Source of the DNA: Odiellus spinosus
Lineage: Eukaryota > Arthropoda > Arachnida > Opiliones > Phalangiidae
NCBI GenBank assembly: GCA_963920705.1
Contig: OY987226.1
Location: 870,501-934,500 of the forward strand
DNA length: 64,000 nt
Direction: 5' to 3'
Both the position numbers and the translations under genes were made by a program. The notes under the pieces were generated by a model. The model made no database searches and had not been told where the DNA came from. It saw nothing but the letters and a program-made list of their open reading frames with translations. Shown here piece after piece: positions 1-15,600 of this stretch. Positions within the stretch are counted from its first letter, which is position 1. Each line of letters opens with the position of its first letter.

Positions 1-2054
1 GCCAGTCAATCGTATCGAACATGCTCTTGTAAGTAAAGTAGCAGTTCCCGTTGAAGTGGTACCTGTGGTAATTCACGGAATGTGGGCCGCATGGAAGATT
101 GTCCGAAAGACCTGCAATTAAAAGTTTTCTCCGAATCCTTAGTTTTACAAAAGCGCGTCCCAGACATACCCGTAATCATTACGTTAATACCAATAAATTA
201 CCGTAAGACAGTAAATTACGCGCTAATTACCGCGTAATTTACCAATTTTTAAATTACTAATTTTAGAACGTACATTGATTTAGTAAAACTAAAAGGGAGT
301 GGGTTTTATACAACTCACCGCATTTTATTGATGTAAAAAGTATAATTACGATTTGAACAATATGGAAATTCATTTTTAAATGAATTTCAAACGTCTTTAA
401 GCGCGCGAAGCTAACTGATTCACGCGAATTGGTTCTCCAAACAAATTAAAGAAACCAGAAAATCTTTCGTACAATGTCTTATCGACCGGATATCCGTCAT
501 CTCGTGACTGTTTTTGCGGTTATTTAGTCGGAAACTGAGTGTTTTCCAGTTCTTCCTGATCAACGCCTGTGTACATCGATATAATTGCCAAAGGGATGTA
601 AATTAGTTTAATCTTATATAGTCTTAAAGGGCGAATGACACCTAAAAACGTGTGATTTTTTTATAGAACAGTAAACAAATTTAAAAACAAATATTAAACT
701 AGAAATAAATTTAAAACTTAACATCAAAATTGGAGAACACCCGAACTCCCCGTATATATTGGATATAAATGCCCAAATGGGGAGATTTTCGTTAACCGAC
801 CCCCCGCCACTAATTAACGATGGTTGTAGACTATTTAGGACCAACTGGGGAGTTCAGAAAAAATTAAAATGTTTCCGACCAGCGGAAGTTTGAGAAAAAC
901 ATATTTGAAAATTTGATTTTAAAATAGAGTGCGAAATATGTTGGGTTAGGTTAGGTTGGAATCTATGGGATTTAACATACAAACTTTCGATGGTTGAAGA
1001 TTTGTTTAGTTATTTTTTCTGAACTCCAAATGGTCCTAATTAGTTCAAAAGCATCCTTATTTGGTGGGGTCGGGTCACTTATCGGAAAGCTTGCCAATCT
1101 AATTTCCATTTGATCAAACTAACGCGCAAATAAATCAAATTTTCATTTGATCAAATCACCCAGGCGCAAACGATCGAATTCCATTTCTAGATTACTTATT
1201 TTAGTCTTCTTTCTCTTGTTAATAATTCATTTTGCGCGGGTAAATTAGCGGGTAGCTGTTGGTCTATGATATGTTGTAAATATTGCAGTGATTGTTTATC
1301 AAAATATTCAGTTCCGACTCTCAAACTGAGTCAAAACTTTCCCCATTAGCCATCACGCGTATAGCACAATTTTCTGATCATTAGCATCCTCTGTCCGGAA
1401 ATAACGCATATTTCCAGTTAAATTTAATACGGAGAATTAACTCTAATAGAGTAGCGGCGTTTACCATATCGGAAACCTTATTTTTGCCATTGAATTAAAA
1501 TTGGAGCCTCTGGCTAATCAAAATCCGAAGTCTTTCAGGTTTTTGCACCAATTAAAAATTACTTTATTTTCCCCTTTACCCTTATTTAATATTGTTATTT
1601 TTAATTATTTTATTGAAGAGAAATTTATATTTAAATATATTAATAGATGTCACTTAAAATCCTTCCCGCCAAACCGTATTTAAATGAATATATAGATTAC
1701 CCCTTTTAATTGCGTTAGCTGATAGCGCCATCTGACGATAAAAAATAGAAATATTTGACGTCATGATTCTTTAAAATCTCCCACCCTCAAATAATTTTAT
1801 TACATAAGAAAACTGGCTTTAAAAACCGCTCAAATTGTTTCAATTATTAAAAGATTTGCTAGAATTGATTAGATATGTATATGAAGAATAGGTTCCAATA
1901 TTCAATCATTTTCAAGGTCAATTGTAAATGACTCTTTTACGTGTTTTGTATATTTTGTTCCTCACTGAGAAAGTTGCTTTTTAAAGTAAGAATTATACTT
2001 AGAAAATGATATATAGTAGAAAAATCAATTGAAATTTTTATAGATTAATACTTT

Positions 2055-2150
2055 TAAAGGGACTATCCGCTATTTTTAAATCCCCTTTAAAGTCGCCTTC
2101 TTTTCTAGCTTAGCAGACGACATTGACTGTAACAAATCGTATAGTCTAAT
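2055..2150. repeat. Dispersed repeat, copy 1
   Basis: This block, beginning with AAAGGGACTATC and containing TTCTAGCTTAGCAGACGAC, is repeated with few changes at about 25812-25906. Both copies are in the same orientation. It is probably an end fragment of a DNA transposon; the other end was not identified. Confidence 0.6.
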
Positions 2151-2254
2151 TGGTTCTTTTTGCAAATAGACCCCTACAAGTGGCGAAATCTCATGGAAAA
2201 ATAAGTCGGATATATTGCGACCATCAATAGATTTAGATCTACCTTAACTCGAAA

Positions 2255-2490
2255 ATCAGTGATGACTGGACAATAGACGAGAATATAAACTCTGACTTCG
2301 TCCCAACCTGGGAAAAAGCACCATCTTCAGTAGATACGGGTTCTATTTAACGACTCTTTTTGTTAGTTTCAAGGCTGGAAAAAGTATAGAAAATCCTATA
2401 CTTTGTACCAACCTTGAAAAAAGGCAACATCTTCAATACAAACGGATGCTTTTTAACGGCTATTTTATCCGTTTCCAAGATTATTTTATA
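2255..2490. repeat. Dispersed inverted-repeat sequence (also near 6030-6185)
   Basis: The segment contains GGTTCTATTTAACGAC, a central CCTATACTTTGT block and a final GCTTTTTAACGGC. The same order recurs near 6030-6185 with similar wording. The two halves are roughly inverted relative to each other, as expected for a small foldback or MITE-type element. No target duplication could be assigned. Confidence 0.5.
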
Positions 2491-3196
2491 AAAAGGTCTA
2501 TTGTCTAATGAGAAAAAACAATCATAATGTCCACGGTATTGAAGATTTATCAGCTTGGTACCGTAATATTTTCTCCATGGTTTGGATTCTCCCTGTGTGT
2601 TGAAATATCAACGAAGCCGGCAGCAATCCAGCCGGTCGATGTGGTTGCCGAAATCGCGCGCGCGCGCATTGTGTACCAGAAAAGAGTGTTAGCCATAATA
2701 CAGAGCGGAGACATTCTCTTCGGCTCTAACTCCTAGAGAAACGGAACCTTTCTTCCAAATCGCGTCGCTCGATTGAAATTCGGGTACTAAAAAAAAGAGA
2801 GCTTTCGCAATCGCGTCAAGAGAAATAACCCGATAGAAATGAGAATTTCATCCGATTTGAAACGAAAGAATATATTAGTGGACTGCGTTAAAACGAACTA
2901 CAAACCCCTGTGACCTCCCGGGATTATTTTCGTTACATTAACGCCTTTACGCAACTTTTGTATCTAAAAAATATTTACCGTTCCCAGTCGGGGTACCGGT
3001 GTGTTTCATTGTACTATTCCGATACCATCTTTGTTATTAGTCGTTTGCGTCTAGTGAATCTTTGCCTGCGCTGTTTTTTCCTAGTCATAATCGTCGATTT
3101 CCCCAGTGACGTTTCATTTTATTCGTTTCGCTCCGATTATAATTGGTAATCCTGGCGTGTTTTTGTAATTTCAGAAGCTTGTTGTGTACGGGCGTA

Positions 3197-6100
3197 ATGG
3201 GGAAACGCAACAGTAAGCTTAAAGCGGACGTGGTTAATCGGTTGGTCGCCGAAACTTATTGTAAGTTACTATTCGCATTTGTTTAAACCCCCCCCCCCCC
3301 CTTTTTTAGCGTTACTCGAGGGGCTAATCACTCTACACCGATTATGATTACGCGTAATCACTTTACCACTTTCAAAGGAATGGATTTTAAAGGTTACGCG
3401 TAATCTATTTAGTACGGGTGACTGGCCCCTCGGATATGTTAAATTATTTTGGGGTATAAATTAATTAAATTTAATCATAAAATTCTGATACGTATAACAT
3501 AATTACTACAAATTTTCCTTTATTAAATCATAATTTTAAAAGTTAAGAAGAATACGTAATTGGTAATTTAGAATTTGATCTGAGCAAAATTACTAAAAAT
3601 GGTAATTTAAAATTGTTTGGATTAAATTTAAGGTTTTATTTTTAAAATTATCTACGAATTTACTTTTTGCGGTTATTCACTTTTGATATCGTTAATAACG
3701 TATTAGTGTAATTTTTAATGTCTGTGTTTTTGCTCTATCAATGCTAACTTAAATGCACATCAATCTTATATTGCAAAACACTTTTTTCACGAGATGGTTT
3801 AGTCAGAAATAAATATTTTGTAAAGTTTGAAAGATCCGATATTTAATAATTTAAAAATAACAAATTCAAACACAAATAATTTTGTAAATACCTTTAAATT
3901 ACCGGGTAATTTAACCATTTCCAAAATTAGGGTAAATTATAAGATTTTGTAAAATTGGCAAGCAGGCCTAAGTCTATTAAAAAAAAACCTGTCTCGAGTT
4001 GGAAGTGGACAGAATTAGAGGTCACACCCTACTAAAAAGCTTAAATTCATTAACAGTTAATATTACGCGCAATTTAACGGGTTTGAATGAAACCTACCCA
4101 TTTTTTCTAAGTTGGGAGTTGCCTTGAAATACATTAGTATGAAAATTCAATATATTTCGTGGTTTTTTCGGGTTTTTCTAATTTGAATCGATTAGTTAAA
4201 GTAACGGTTACACTGTTACATCATCGATTTCTTAACAGGAAGAGTTTAGCTTATTTTAACTACCATTTAATTAGGTAATCTGCAAGGCAAAGACATTATA
4301 ATACCTACTATTATCTTATAACATTTACACAAGGTAGAGATTAAGCTAATTTTTATTTCTTTGTTAAAATACTAAAACGGAATTGAACTAGCATAGATTA
4401 CTTAAGTGGAATTAATCTAGAATAGATTACTTAAAACGGAATTACCCTACGTAACTTCCGTAATTACAGCCTTTGGTAATGCTAAATAAGTCATCAATTG
4501 CATAATATTTTTAGTACAATCAAAGCTATAGGCGTGCGCGTGTACACCGATCAACCACAATAGGATAAAAAGCAAATTTAACTATTACAATAAAGCCGCG
4601 TTCACACTACAGACTTCGAAACCGTTTTGAACCGTTTTGGAAAGGTCAAATTATAAAATTTTGAGGTCACCCGTCTAGACCTTTGATCAAAGAACAAAAT
4701 TAATATCTTAAAAAATAGATTTGGACATACGAAACGGTTTGAAAACGGTTCCAAATTGTCAAGTGTGAACGTAGCTTAAGAAAAATTACTTAAATAATGG
4801 CCTTTCATCAATTCTTCGAATAACAAGGGTTGGAAGACAGTGATTGAATGTAATTTTAAAAGCGCAGTTAGAAACAATTTGAATGAACTCAGGCTAGTAT
4901 TGGTCTTTCAATAATACCTAATATAATTTGTTTCACATTTAAATACAAGCAAAACCCTGAAAAATCATGGCATCTTGATACGTTAATTATTATACGTAGA
5001 TTAACATAATAGCATCAACAACCCATGTAAAATGCATAAGCGCCTGTAAAAGTGTTCCAACCTTCGCGCTTCGGTGTGCAGAGTGAAGCCCAACCTATTG
5101 CACCTTTGTGAAGCAAAGTTTAAAAGATTGATATCAAATATAATGCTTAAAATCGGGTTCATTTCGACGAGCTCTCATAGAATAACGAAAGTAATAGACT
5201 TAACCAATCAGGAAAAACTTAATTTCGTCAAAAATGGTCCAAATTATGAAATTATAACATAATTCGACCAAAAAACAGAATTTAACTAAATTAAATTTTG
5301 GTCGAAATGAATTCGTAATTTTTCTTTTTGTCTATTAAATGTAAAACTGACGTCACGCGTACCTATAAAATATTTCGCTGATTTCTTCAATTTATAATGA
5401 TTTTTAAGATAAATATACATATATACCTCTGAGAACAAACCACGCCAAAGTTCAACAAAGTCAATCAAAGTTGATAATCTTTGAGCCATTATGTAAAGTT
5501 ATAATTCATAATAATTATCATATGTACCTAGAGATAATCTAGAATATATCTAACTACTCTTTTATTTAATTTAAAGGGACACAAACGCCAAAATTAATCG
5601 CGTTGAAACGTATTGAAATATCTGTAGTATTTGGTCAAAAAACCGTATATAAAAATACACTCAAAACTATTCTACCGTTTTCAAGTAAAGACGATTTGAA
5701 TTTCGTGTTTTACCGTTTACTTTAAGAGAAATTAAAATTTCAGATAAGGGGTCGTGGCCAAATAATCACGTTATCTTTCGTGCAAAATGCGTGTAATTTC
5801 GCGCTTGTCAATCACGAATCATTTCATTCTATGACTACAGTTACGTGAAGGCTTACACGAGGCGCTGAAAGCGCTAATGTAACTTAACCCTGCCAAGCCA
5901 AATTCGCCCATAGTTAAATTTTTTCTCTCGGTGGCGCCACTTGTTGCTGTCTATTTGAAATAGCCCCCCCCCCCCTCACCCTACAGAATTTAACTCGGAG
6001 CTTTCAATAGCTAATATTATAAAACCTTCCTATCGTCGCGGGTTCTATTTAACGACAATTTTAGTTGGTTTCAAGGCTAGAATAAATATAGATCCTATAC

Positions 6101-9100
6101 TTTGTCTCAACCTTGAAAAAAAGACAACACCTTCAATAGAAACGGACGCTTTTTAACGTCTTTTTTTGCCTCTTCCAAGGCAACTATTTGCAAGATTCGC
6201 CGTTGTCATTTTGCGGGTAGAAACGTGTTTCTAAGGTACTAAAACTCCTACATATTGATTTTTTTCCTGAGCATAAAATCTTTACGGGATTTAGCCGGGG
6301 GTTACCCTTTAACTCGTCAAATCAAAAATATAATCCGTGGCTTTTCAAGACGCGTGTAATAATAATATGATTTGTAGGCTACGTTGGAAGCGGATTATTT
6401 AGCAAAGATCGATGGCCTCCCGATTTAGTATACGTTGTATAATATTAGGATTGGAGAATAATTAGATTTCGCAGTCTGACGGATGAGAGCCGACAGAGAG
6501 AGGCGAATGGCAACGCAGCGAGTATAGTTTTAAGCCCTGACAATGTTTTACATTGTTCGTTGCCATGGTTACGGCGGAATTATTAAAACTAAAATCTGTA
6601 TTGATCGTTAAGGACTTCGCTAGAACTATGATTATTACCAAAGCCGCATGCTCGAGGGGTCCGACGTTCCCCCAAAAAAAATAAAGAGTTTCAGATCTGG
6701 TTTGTTCAATTTCACTCGTATCTAGTGAATGTCCTGTGAATATAATCAGAAGTCGATGAAACCCTCCTTTGAAGTCTATTAGTCCCGGGTCTTGTTTACC
6801 CCTCTCTGTATGGGTTAGTTTTAAAAAGCGCGATTCGTACGCCTCCTAACGGTAGATATTTTCGGAGCGGGAGTTCGTCGAGCGAATATCTCTAGCAGCC
6901 TCGGAATTCGTCAAAAAAACGTCGTCGTTTGTGGAGAGAGAGAATTTCCAATTTTGCGTAGACAGGGGGGTATGAAGTAGGACCCCTCCGATCTCGTAAA
7001 ATTGGGAATTTTACCCATACAGAGAGGAGCGCTATATCGAACATAAGAGTAGTAGACTTCAAAGGAGGGTTTCATCAGCTTCTGATATAATGCAACAAGG
7101 CTAGAGGTGAAAAACCTTTTTTTTTTTCTTATTATTAATGTAGCTATCAATTTCCGCAATACCTGCCTATTTTGATCTACTCTATTCTACGTCTGTTATT
7201 TCCATATTTTTAGAAAATTATTATATAAACATATAGGGCCATAATAACATTAAAATATATCCATTTAAGCATTAGTAACTCTGATGAATTAAACAGTAAA
7301 TTTCTCCAAAATAAGAAATCGTAATAATTAGAAAACAAGCTTACCATAGCGTTGTAGTCATCAAATTCCAATAAGATGAAATTAATCCAATGGATTATGA
7401 CGTAACTATCGCCTTCAAATTATGGGAGATCAAGAAAATTTGTTTATTATTAAACATTTGTTGTATTAAAATTAACCATGCCCTTCAGCCAACATATATT
7501 ATAAAGAAAAAAAGTTAATAAAAACTTGCGCGACCATAAGTAACGTAATAGATATATGATTGCTAATTTAAAATCTCTAGTCAAGGCGAGACTGGCGAGT
7601 TTAAAAAGAAAAAGCATTATATCAGCATACAGTTTAAAATCACCAGTTTCGGCCCGTGAAATTATCCGTTGAAATACTTTAAGAATTTCTAATTTTCATT
7701 GATATTGAGTTTTCGGCCAAGGTTTTCGAATATTTGCGAGTGTAAAAAAAAACCGTTGTTCGAAAACGTCGCCAACTCAGTTTTTGCTGAGATGCGAAGT
7801 AATTTCAATAGGATCGTAATTAAACTTAATTAAGGAAATACGACAATTTAAGAAAGCAAAATGTGATTTTTAATGCGTTAATAATAAAGTTCATTACAGT
7901 AAAATTATTGAAATTAGTGGATTTCAAAGAGAAACGTAACTGAAAATAGAAATAAAAAAAAAAATCTATTAACAAAATTGATAACAAAAGTTAGGATAGA
8001 GCGTGGCCATTTAGTAACCATTACTAGTAATTAACTGCAGTTAAATTTCACTGTTTTTTCGTTACCATTAATAATAGTTAGCAACTCTCACCACGGCGAG
8101 GTATGGCACTCCGTCTTCGAGAGTCGGGGCAACTAATCGCATTTCGCTAAATTAAAACTGAAACAACACCCAAATTCCTCAAAGTTGGTAAATTACGAAG
8201 AAAAGCGTTAAATAACATCAACTGAAATTAATATAAAACAAATCGATTTAGGCCTTGGCTTACGTTTTAAAATGAACTAAAACGAAGCGATAGATATCAT
8301 TCCCTTTTACATAAACTTTTATAAAACCTCCCCCCTTCCTCCCAAATATTCCCCAATTAAAAACTCATCTAAAACTGTAGGACTTAAGGTCCAAAGGCGC
8401 CACAATTGTTCTTCAATGCTCGAAAAGAAATAATAAATTCATCTTATCTGTATTTATCATTCCTCCATGGCAATGGATAATAATTGTAAAGATTAGCCAA
8501 CATTAACTACAACCAAGGAGTAATAATAACGAGAAACGAAGGTATCTTAGTATCTCAGTATTATTCCTCAATGGGTGAAGTTTTAGACCAATCTGAAACG
8601 CCCTTGATGTTAGTAAGGTTAGAATAAAATGATACTGAATCGAAAACGAGATCTATTTTTGACCAACTACGATTCGCGTTATATTAAAGACATTTCAAAC
8701 AGTATTTAACACTAATCAAACGCAATTTCACCAACTTTGAAGATTTTGAAAGTTGAATCAGTTTTAAAGGGATAATGAAGATATATCTCAAAGTTATATC
8801 TTCAATTTTTAAGTCACTTTACAGCGAAACGTATCTTAGATTAATATAATATTAAGGGCATATTATTTAAATATAAATATTTAAATCTTCGCACTTGCCT
8901 TTAATTATAGCTAATATTCAACTCGTTTAATTTAAGTAGCCAGGCAATTTAAATAACGTGCGGGTTTGACTTGTTATATCAGACTAAATGTTAATATTAG
9001 TGTCATTATTTTATTAGTAGCAATTGACTTTCTACCTTAAGCTAAACTTCACTAATAAGTATTAATATTATTATTTTATTAGAGTTATTGAAACTAAGCA

Positions 9101-9615
9101 ACGCACTGAGCATAATGCTTAACTGAACTAAATAAATACGCAATGTTTTTAGTGCGAATTACGCTTATCCAAGTTATAAAAAAATAACTAAACATTTTTA
9201 AGCGAGTTAGGGTTAGTGAAAGTGGCTGCTAGCTCGGTATATTTTCATTGGTTAGTAAAGCAACGCACTGTGTAAGATAGATGAATTGCTAGGCCTAACT
9301 TATTTTTAAAATTAAGTGCGAATTACGCTCTTCGAGCTGATTTTGTACTAATTAAAGTAATTAAGTAATATTAAAATCTAATTTAACTAATTTAACTAAA
9401 GATTTCTGCAGCTGAAAAAATTAAATGGAAATTATGAAGCTGTAACGAGAAAAAAAAAAACATGATTATGGTTAAACACTCAAAACTTATATTAAAAAGC
9501 TGTAAAGAGAAAAAAATAATATGGTTAAACACTTTAAAATATTAATATTAAAAGCTGTAAAGAAAAAAAACATCATTATGATTAACACTGCAAAAAATTT
9601 TAAATTATACATCAT

Positions 9616-9650
<35 letters not shown>

Positions 9651-12600
9651 ATACAAATCATCTAAATGCACAAAGTGCAAAACCACAGCAAACGCGAAAA
9701 TTCACAGCCACGCGAAATTCAAGTCAACTTACAAACTACATGTATGTCTTACAAACTATGTTATCGGCTGAGAGAGGTGGGGCATTAAACCTAGCACGCG
9801 GGATTATCGGTGCCTCTTTTAAACTCAGCCTTGAGGAAAGGATTCTGTTAGTCCATCGTGTACAGTTTGAAAAAAGTAATTGAGACCAGAGACACATCAT
9901 ATTTGCATTGAATTATTCCCATTATCACCATTTTATTCCAACCACCAGCCCAAATAATATAAAAAAAAACCAACCCACCATTAAAACTAGGACATCGAAG
10001 TCCTGTAGGTATTTGTTCGAACGATCCAATTTACGTATGGTAATAGCACGGTCAGAGACTCGATATTATTACCATAAGAAATTAAATCTGGAAAGGCAAT
10101 GGCCTCTACATCGAACTCGTGGAAAAATAAGAGTAGGAGTAGGTTTGTGTAAGTAATTGAGACCAGAAGACATCTTGAAGACGACGAGATCCTAGACTAT
10201 TTGGGGGTTTAAAGCCCGCTAAAGCTGGTACTTCAACCTGGCACCGTTCCAAGAGGTTATACCGAGAATAACGGTATCTCGCGAAACGGTACCAAACTGA
10301 AATAACGGTACGACTTTAAATGGTTCAAACGCGCGCGCGAAGCTTAAACATAACTCGTAGAAATCCAGTAGTCACCCCGTAAAAAGATTTCGTTCCTTAT
10401 GTATTTGGATAGTCAACGTACGCTCGTGTTGTCCGCACTAAGGTCTTGCAAACTGCATCGACCACGCGACCATAGTCAACGCTGACTGTGCAATGGCCAC
10501 GAGGAATCTCTCCTCCATAACCTAGTCCATCATCTTACTAGGAAAGGGAATCACCGAGACTCCTTGTCTTTTGCAGGGAACAAGATAACATTTAAAACAA
10601 GGACGGCACAGGGTAACCTTAGTTGAGACAATCCGCGAGTTGACAAGCCTTCCAAATACAAATGCCGAGTGCGCATACTGACATAAAACGCGAATCTTAA
10701 TTGGGCAAGATAAAAAAGGGCGAAAAATAAGTATGCTTATAAACTAATGGCTTAACCAAAAATTGTGGGGCAAAAATCAAGATGAAAGTGATATTCTTAT
10801 AATTCAATGGATTTTCCAACTCTAACAACGCAAAGTACTTGTAAACCTAGTATCCTTGCATTTGTTCGAGTTTTAAACTCCGAGCTAATGCGTCTTCAAT
10901 TTTTTCATTTACTAGCAATTAAACAATATTTAGAAAAAGCTTGACGCCATAATGGCCTATACCAGGAATAATTTAAGACCTAACTACCGCGAGTCCTGGT
11001 AACGTGTCTTAAGGACTTATGACGCATGTTCATTATAGTATTGCTTTTAGTAAATATAAGGTACTTGAAAAACAAAAATAAATTGTCTTAAGAGACCTAT
11101 GTCAATGGAACAAGTTCGTTTGACGTCTTTAAGAGACTTTGCTTTTTAAAGCAAGAAATAGAACTAGCTAGAAGTACCAATTTAAATTTAAATTTATAAT
11201 ATTCACTTCAGAAAAAAAACCTCATAGCTGGAAAAAAGGAGACCACTCATATCCCTTTTACCAAACTAGAGTTCCCTAGGCCTTTTACAGGCGAGGGGTC
11301 CTTAACAAAAAATTTGTTACCATTCACGCGTGTGCCTATGAAATAAAAACGCCAAAAATTAAAGTGGTCGGGTCCTAGAGTTAATCTTCATTTTTAAAAT
11401 TAAGATTAACTTTGATGTAGATTAGAAAGATCTACTTCGAAAAGAAACTAATTATAATTAAGTATTAGATTCGGTTAAGGTTAAGGTCAAAGGTCAAGAT
11501 GAATTGCCAATAAATGAAAATAAGTCCTATTTTATTTTAAATAAGCCAAGTTTCAAATAATTAAGTGTTTAAGTTAACTTAGAAATTCCCGCCTCAGCAA
11601 TAAGGGAAAAGTTGATATTTCGCCTACAGCCCTAATCATCCAGTAAAACATCAATGCCAATTGCTAATAATCTGCAAATCAGATCCTGTTGCCACTTGGG
11701 GCAATCTCACTAGTTTACGTACCAGTCATACCATCATTATTACACCTCTATAGAAGACACGCGCCAAACTTATAACACTAAAGAAATATGATAAACCACC
11801 AAAAGCCTTAAAATTGGAAAGACCTATTTTATAATGTTAGTAAAAGCCTAAAAAAAATTACTTGAGGTATGATAACTTCCGGCATGAACTGATTCCTAAA
11901 TCAAAAGTTCGTAACCTAACAGGTTTTAACAGCCATTAATACTTTAACTACTTGTGAAAAATTCGCTTCTAAAAAACAATGCAAAAATGCACAGAGACAG
12001 TCGTCTCGTCCAACCAACGCAACAGGGCGGGTGGTTTAATTCCTTCTGATTTGGTAACCAAGGCCGCAAGATGGAAATACCACCAAACCCACTCTAGAAC
12101 TAACGCGGCAATTACCTAAATTAACCAAAGACTAATTATTTCAACGCTCAGCTTACGTAAAATAACCTAAGAATTAACCCCATTTAGTGTCAATTCACAT
12201 TGACCTTCAACCTAAACGATAACGTAATCTAACAGCGGATCTAAGCGATCCCAAACTTGAACTTAAGTAATTGAGCTAATAATTGGGGTGGCGTTGTTTA
12301 AGAAAAAACCCCGTTTAACGATACCATTAGATGATCAAGATGATAAAGTTCACTCATAATCGGTAATCCAGTTGATAGCCCGCACAAGAAATTAGTTCAG
12401 GTAAAAGCACGCACAAGTAATTAGTTCAGGTAAAAGCACGCACAAGTAATTAGTTCAGGTAAAAGCACGCACAAGTAATTAGTTCAGGTAAAAGCACGCA
12501 CAAGTAATTAGTTCAGGTAAAAGCACGCACAAGTAATTAGTCCAGGTAACAGCAACCGCAAGGAATAAGTCCAGGTAACAGCAACGCCAAGGAATAAGTC

Positions 12601-15600
12601 CAATTAACAGCAAGCACAAGTAATTTGTCCAGGCAATAGCGAGCACAAGTTGTTAGTCCAGGCAATAGCGAGCACAAGTAATTCGAATTCACATAACGGA
12701 AAGTCAAGAACCACTTCGCACAGAATCCATTTGATACTGGAACCACTTCGGACAGCATAACGGCATTTAAGTCAATCGTGCTCAATCGAATTAATCCACG
12801 AAAAATAATGAACTCTTTAATACGCTGCAATACGATTTTATTCATTTAAGAAATCGACCTTTGGATTTAAGACCGTTAAATTTTCTACGAAGAAGCCTTA
12901 GGCGAGTCGAAAAATTTCGAAATAAAAAAAAACTATTAAGATGTAGGCCTAAAAAAACAAATCATAGTTTTTAATTCTGGGAGGTGTTTCTTAAAGGTCG
13001 AAAAATATAATTTTTTAGGTTGATTTTGATGCTTTATAGGAAATGTATTAATTTAGTTTACATTATTATAACGACAGTTCAAATATTTTTTAAATTTTAT
13101 TACTACATTTATTTTTTTAAAATGATATACAGGAATAGCCCCTCGTAATTTTTCTCAATTTTACGTATTATTTTAACGGCATATATTAAAACCATCACGA
13201 GACGCGCCAAAGTAAACCTCAGGTTTGCTACACTGTTTGGATTAATTTAGGATAATCAACTTTCGTTTAGTCATTTGTAGTCGATCGACAGTTTAATATC
13301 ACAGCGACTTCATATTCTATTATCGTTCACCCCGAGAATGACGTCACTCTTGATTTTCTTGTACACCCGAGTTCACGAGAGTCCAGCTTTGGTAATTCAA
13401 ACAGTTCGAACTCTCGTTGAGTCCACCTTTGGTAGCGCAAAGAATTGAAACGTTTTGTACACCCGAGTTCTCTAGTGTCTGACCCCTCGATCGGTTCACC
13501 CCGCCAATTTTGACGTCGCAATTTCAATCTTGTAGGAATTATAGATTGAGTTTTTGGTCGTTAAAGTATTCGTATACTCCTACACGGAAGGACTTTTCAA
13601 CTTTTCAAACCGCTACCTGACTCGAATCGATTGTTACGATAGACACGTAACTGATGTCTCAATTCGGCCAACTCGTCTTATCTCGCGTCAAACGTGTCAA
13701 TTTCAATTTCAAGAATTGAAAAAAAATCACGACGTCCAGTGAAAACATGTACGTCAGGAAAACTTTCATTTGAAGCGAAATTTAATTTTTTTCACATTTT
13801 GTGACACAGTTTATCCGTAAAGTGTTTGTCTATAAAATTCCGATAATAGTTACTGGAATTTTGGGTTTACCCGAAGTTTAAAGCTAAATGTATTATGAAA
13901 ACGTATAACATTGGACGAGAAAATTCACGTTTCTTAAAATTCGTGTAAAAATGGAAATATAATAAAAATTCGCTTACAATTCGAAATAAAAACCAATTTT
14001 TTAGGTTTAAATTTATTATTTTTTACGAAAAATCCACGTTTCAAATATCTATCTTATCCGAACGTAAAACTCGGATCAATCGCAATTTTGGGATAAAAAA
14101 GGATATATTGATTTATTTTATCTTGGAATAAGTTAACTGGAATGATGGATATTCTTACGTTTTAAACAAAAGAATAATATTTGAGTGTAATTTAAGTAGA
14201 GCTATCCAACAAATAAAGTTCGTACCAACTACGAGCACTATACATATTTAAGGGTAATGCAGTTTCAATATATATAAATATTTTAACATTTTTCTGAGTG
14301 CACAAACATCGACTCCCTCTTAACAAAACTCTAGAACTAGCGGAACTTGCTACACGATCGCAACGAATTTAAAAAAATTTGGTTCTCGTTTATAGAAGCC
14401 CCTTAGTTTAATTCTTTTTATTGAGATTAGGTTGCAATCATTTGTAAGAAGCAGATATAGCTCTAATTAACACATAATTTTAACTCGAGCTGAAAAATAA
14501 TTGTAAACTAAATTGGAGTAGACGTACGCCTAAAAGCAGTTTGATACATTTTTTTTTTTTACAATTTCCGTTATTTAAAAAGCGAGTAGCTCCAATTTCC
14601 GTGTGCGAAATGGGCGAGAATAAAGGAAAAATATGCAATCGATAAAAGAGAGAGGGAGAAAAAAAAATTGCGTCGCTTCTTTGATATGATATAAAGAATT
14701 TTCCTCCGACCGAGAGCTGCCTACATGATAAAACATTCCAACCAAAAATGGAAAAACCAATATTTTCCTGCCCATCTCAAAGAATTTGAATTTACCTAAT
14801 AAATATATATAATTCTATATCCGTCTGTCGGTCGAGAACGCTTAAGTTTACACGCTAAGTTAGCGAGATTAGAAAAGCTGAAGGGAATGTTATCTAATGT
14901 TAAATTTCTTTGCCCAGGGGAAAAAAGTAGTCTATTCAAACTCCCCTTGTCGGATTCGAGCCGTCGGATTAAATGTGAAAATATTACTTCTATAGGGTTG
15001 CGAAAGTTCAGAGAAAACAGGGAAAAGTCAGGGAATTTACTGATCTTTCAAGAAGCCGGGAAATTGCAATCATTATCCGCGGAAAAGATTCTCAGCTGAC
15101 CGTGTCAGTTGTATAGATTACAACAAAGATACAAAAAAGGTTTGGCGAACGCGATTATTTAAAAAAATAAAGGGTTAAAAATTGTGTAGTATTAGCCGAA
15201 ACGGTCAGGGAAAATCGTTGGAAAAGATCAGGGAAAAATCTGGAAAAAGTCAGGGAATTTGAATCTGAAAAAAACTGTGCCAACCCTGTTTCACGAATAT
15301 GTTAAAAATTCTTTGAAAGTATTAAAAAAATATAATTTTTGTTCATCATTTTAATACTTCAAAACTCGCTTAAGAGTTTGTTAATCCACCACCGGATTAA
15401 GCGGTTAATCTGGATTAATTATTACTTATTTAAAATTATAATTTTCCGAAATTTGCAAAATATTCCTCGATGCTTCTGTTTAATAATATCTTTCCAAAAT
15501 TGATTCAACCATATCTGAAATCTTTCTGTATAGTTCGGCTCAGTTTTAGATTTCAGCGTGTGAAAAGGTACTCTATACCTTTGAAGAAGCTTTTAGGTTT

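Larger units (their letters stand above)
1..3196. other. Gene-poor region upstream of frequenin
   Basis: I see no convincing protein-coding exon here. The open frames are short, AT-driven and unlike known proteins. The stretch holds dispersed repeats near 2055-2150 and 2255-2490 and a small CG-repeat patch near 2656-2667. The last few hundred bases before 3197 probably include the frequenin 5' untranslated region and promoter, but no TATA box or start site could be fixed. Confidence 0.5.

Noticed and set aside
6911..7159. Open frames inside MITE family A copies (also 20574-20786, 23776-24117, 31694-31948)
   Set aside because: They share wording because they are copies of the same non-coding element, and they run across its inverted ends. 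No transposase motif is present.
9521..9883. 120-codon plus-strand frame
   Set aside because: It runs through a long adenine stretch and an A-rich tandem repeat, and the rest matches no family I know. It sits in the frequenin intron without splice support.
12381..12684. CRISPR-like direct repeats
   Set aside because: The 29-bp units are directly abutting with no unique spacers, and the surrounding DNA is eukaryotic. It is a minisatellite.
13327..13742. Possible small genes in frequenin intron 1
   Set aside because: The wording is related to the repeat arms near 44860-45050 and 46690-47105, so it is better explained as transposon-derived sequence.
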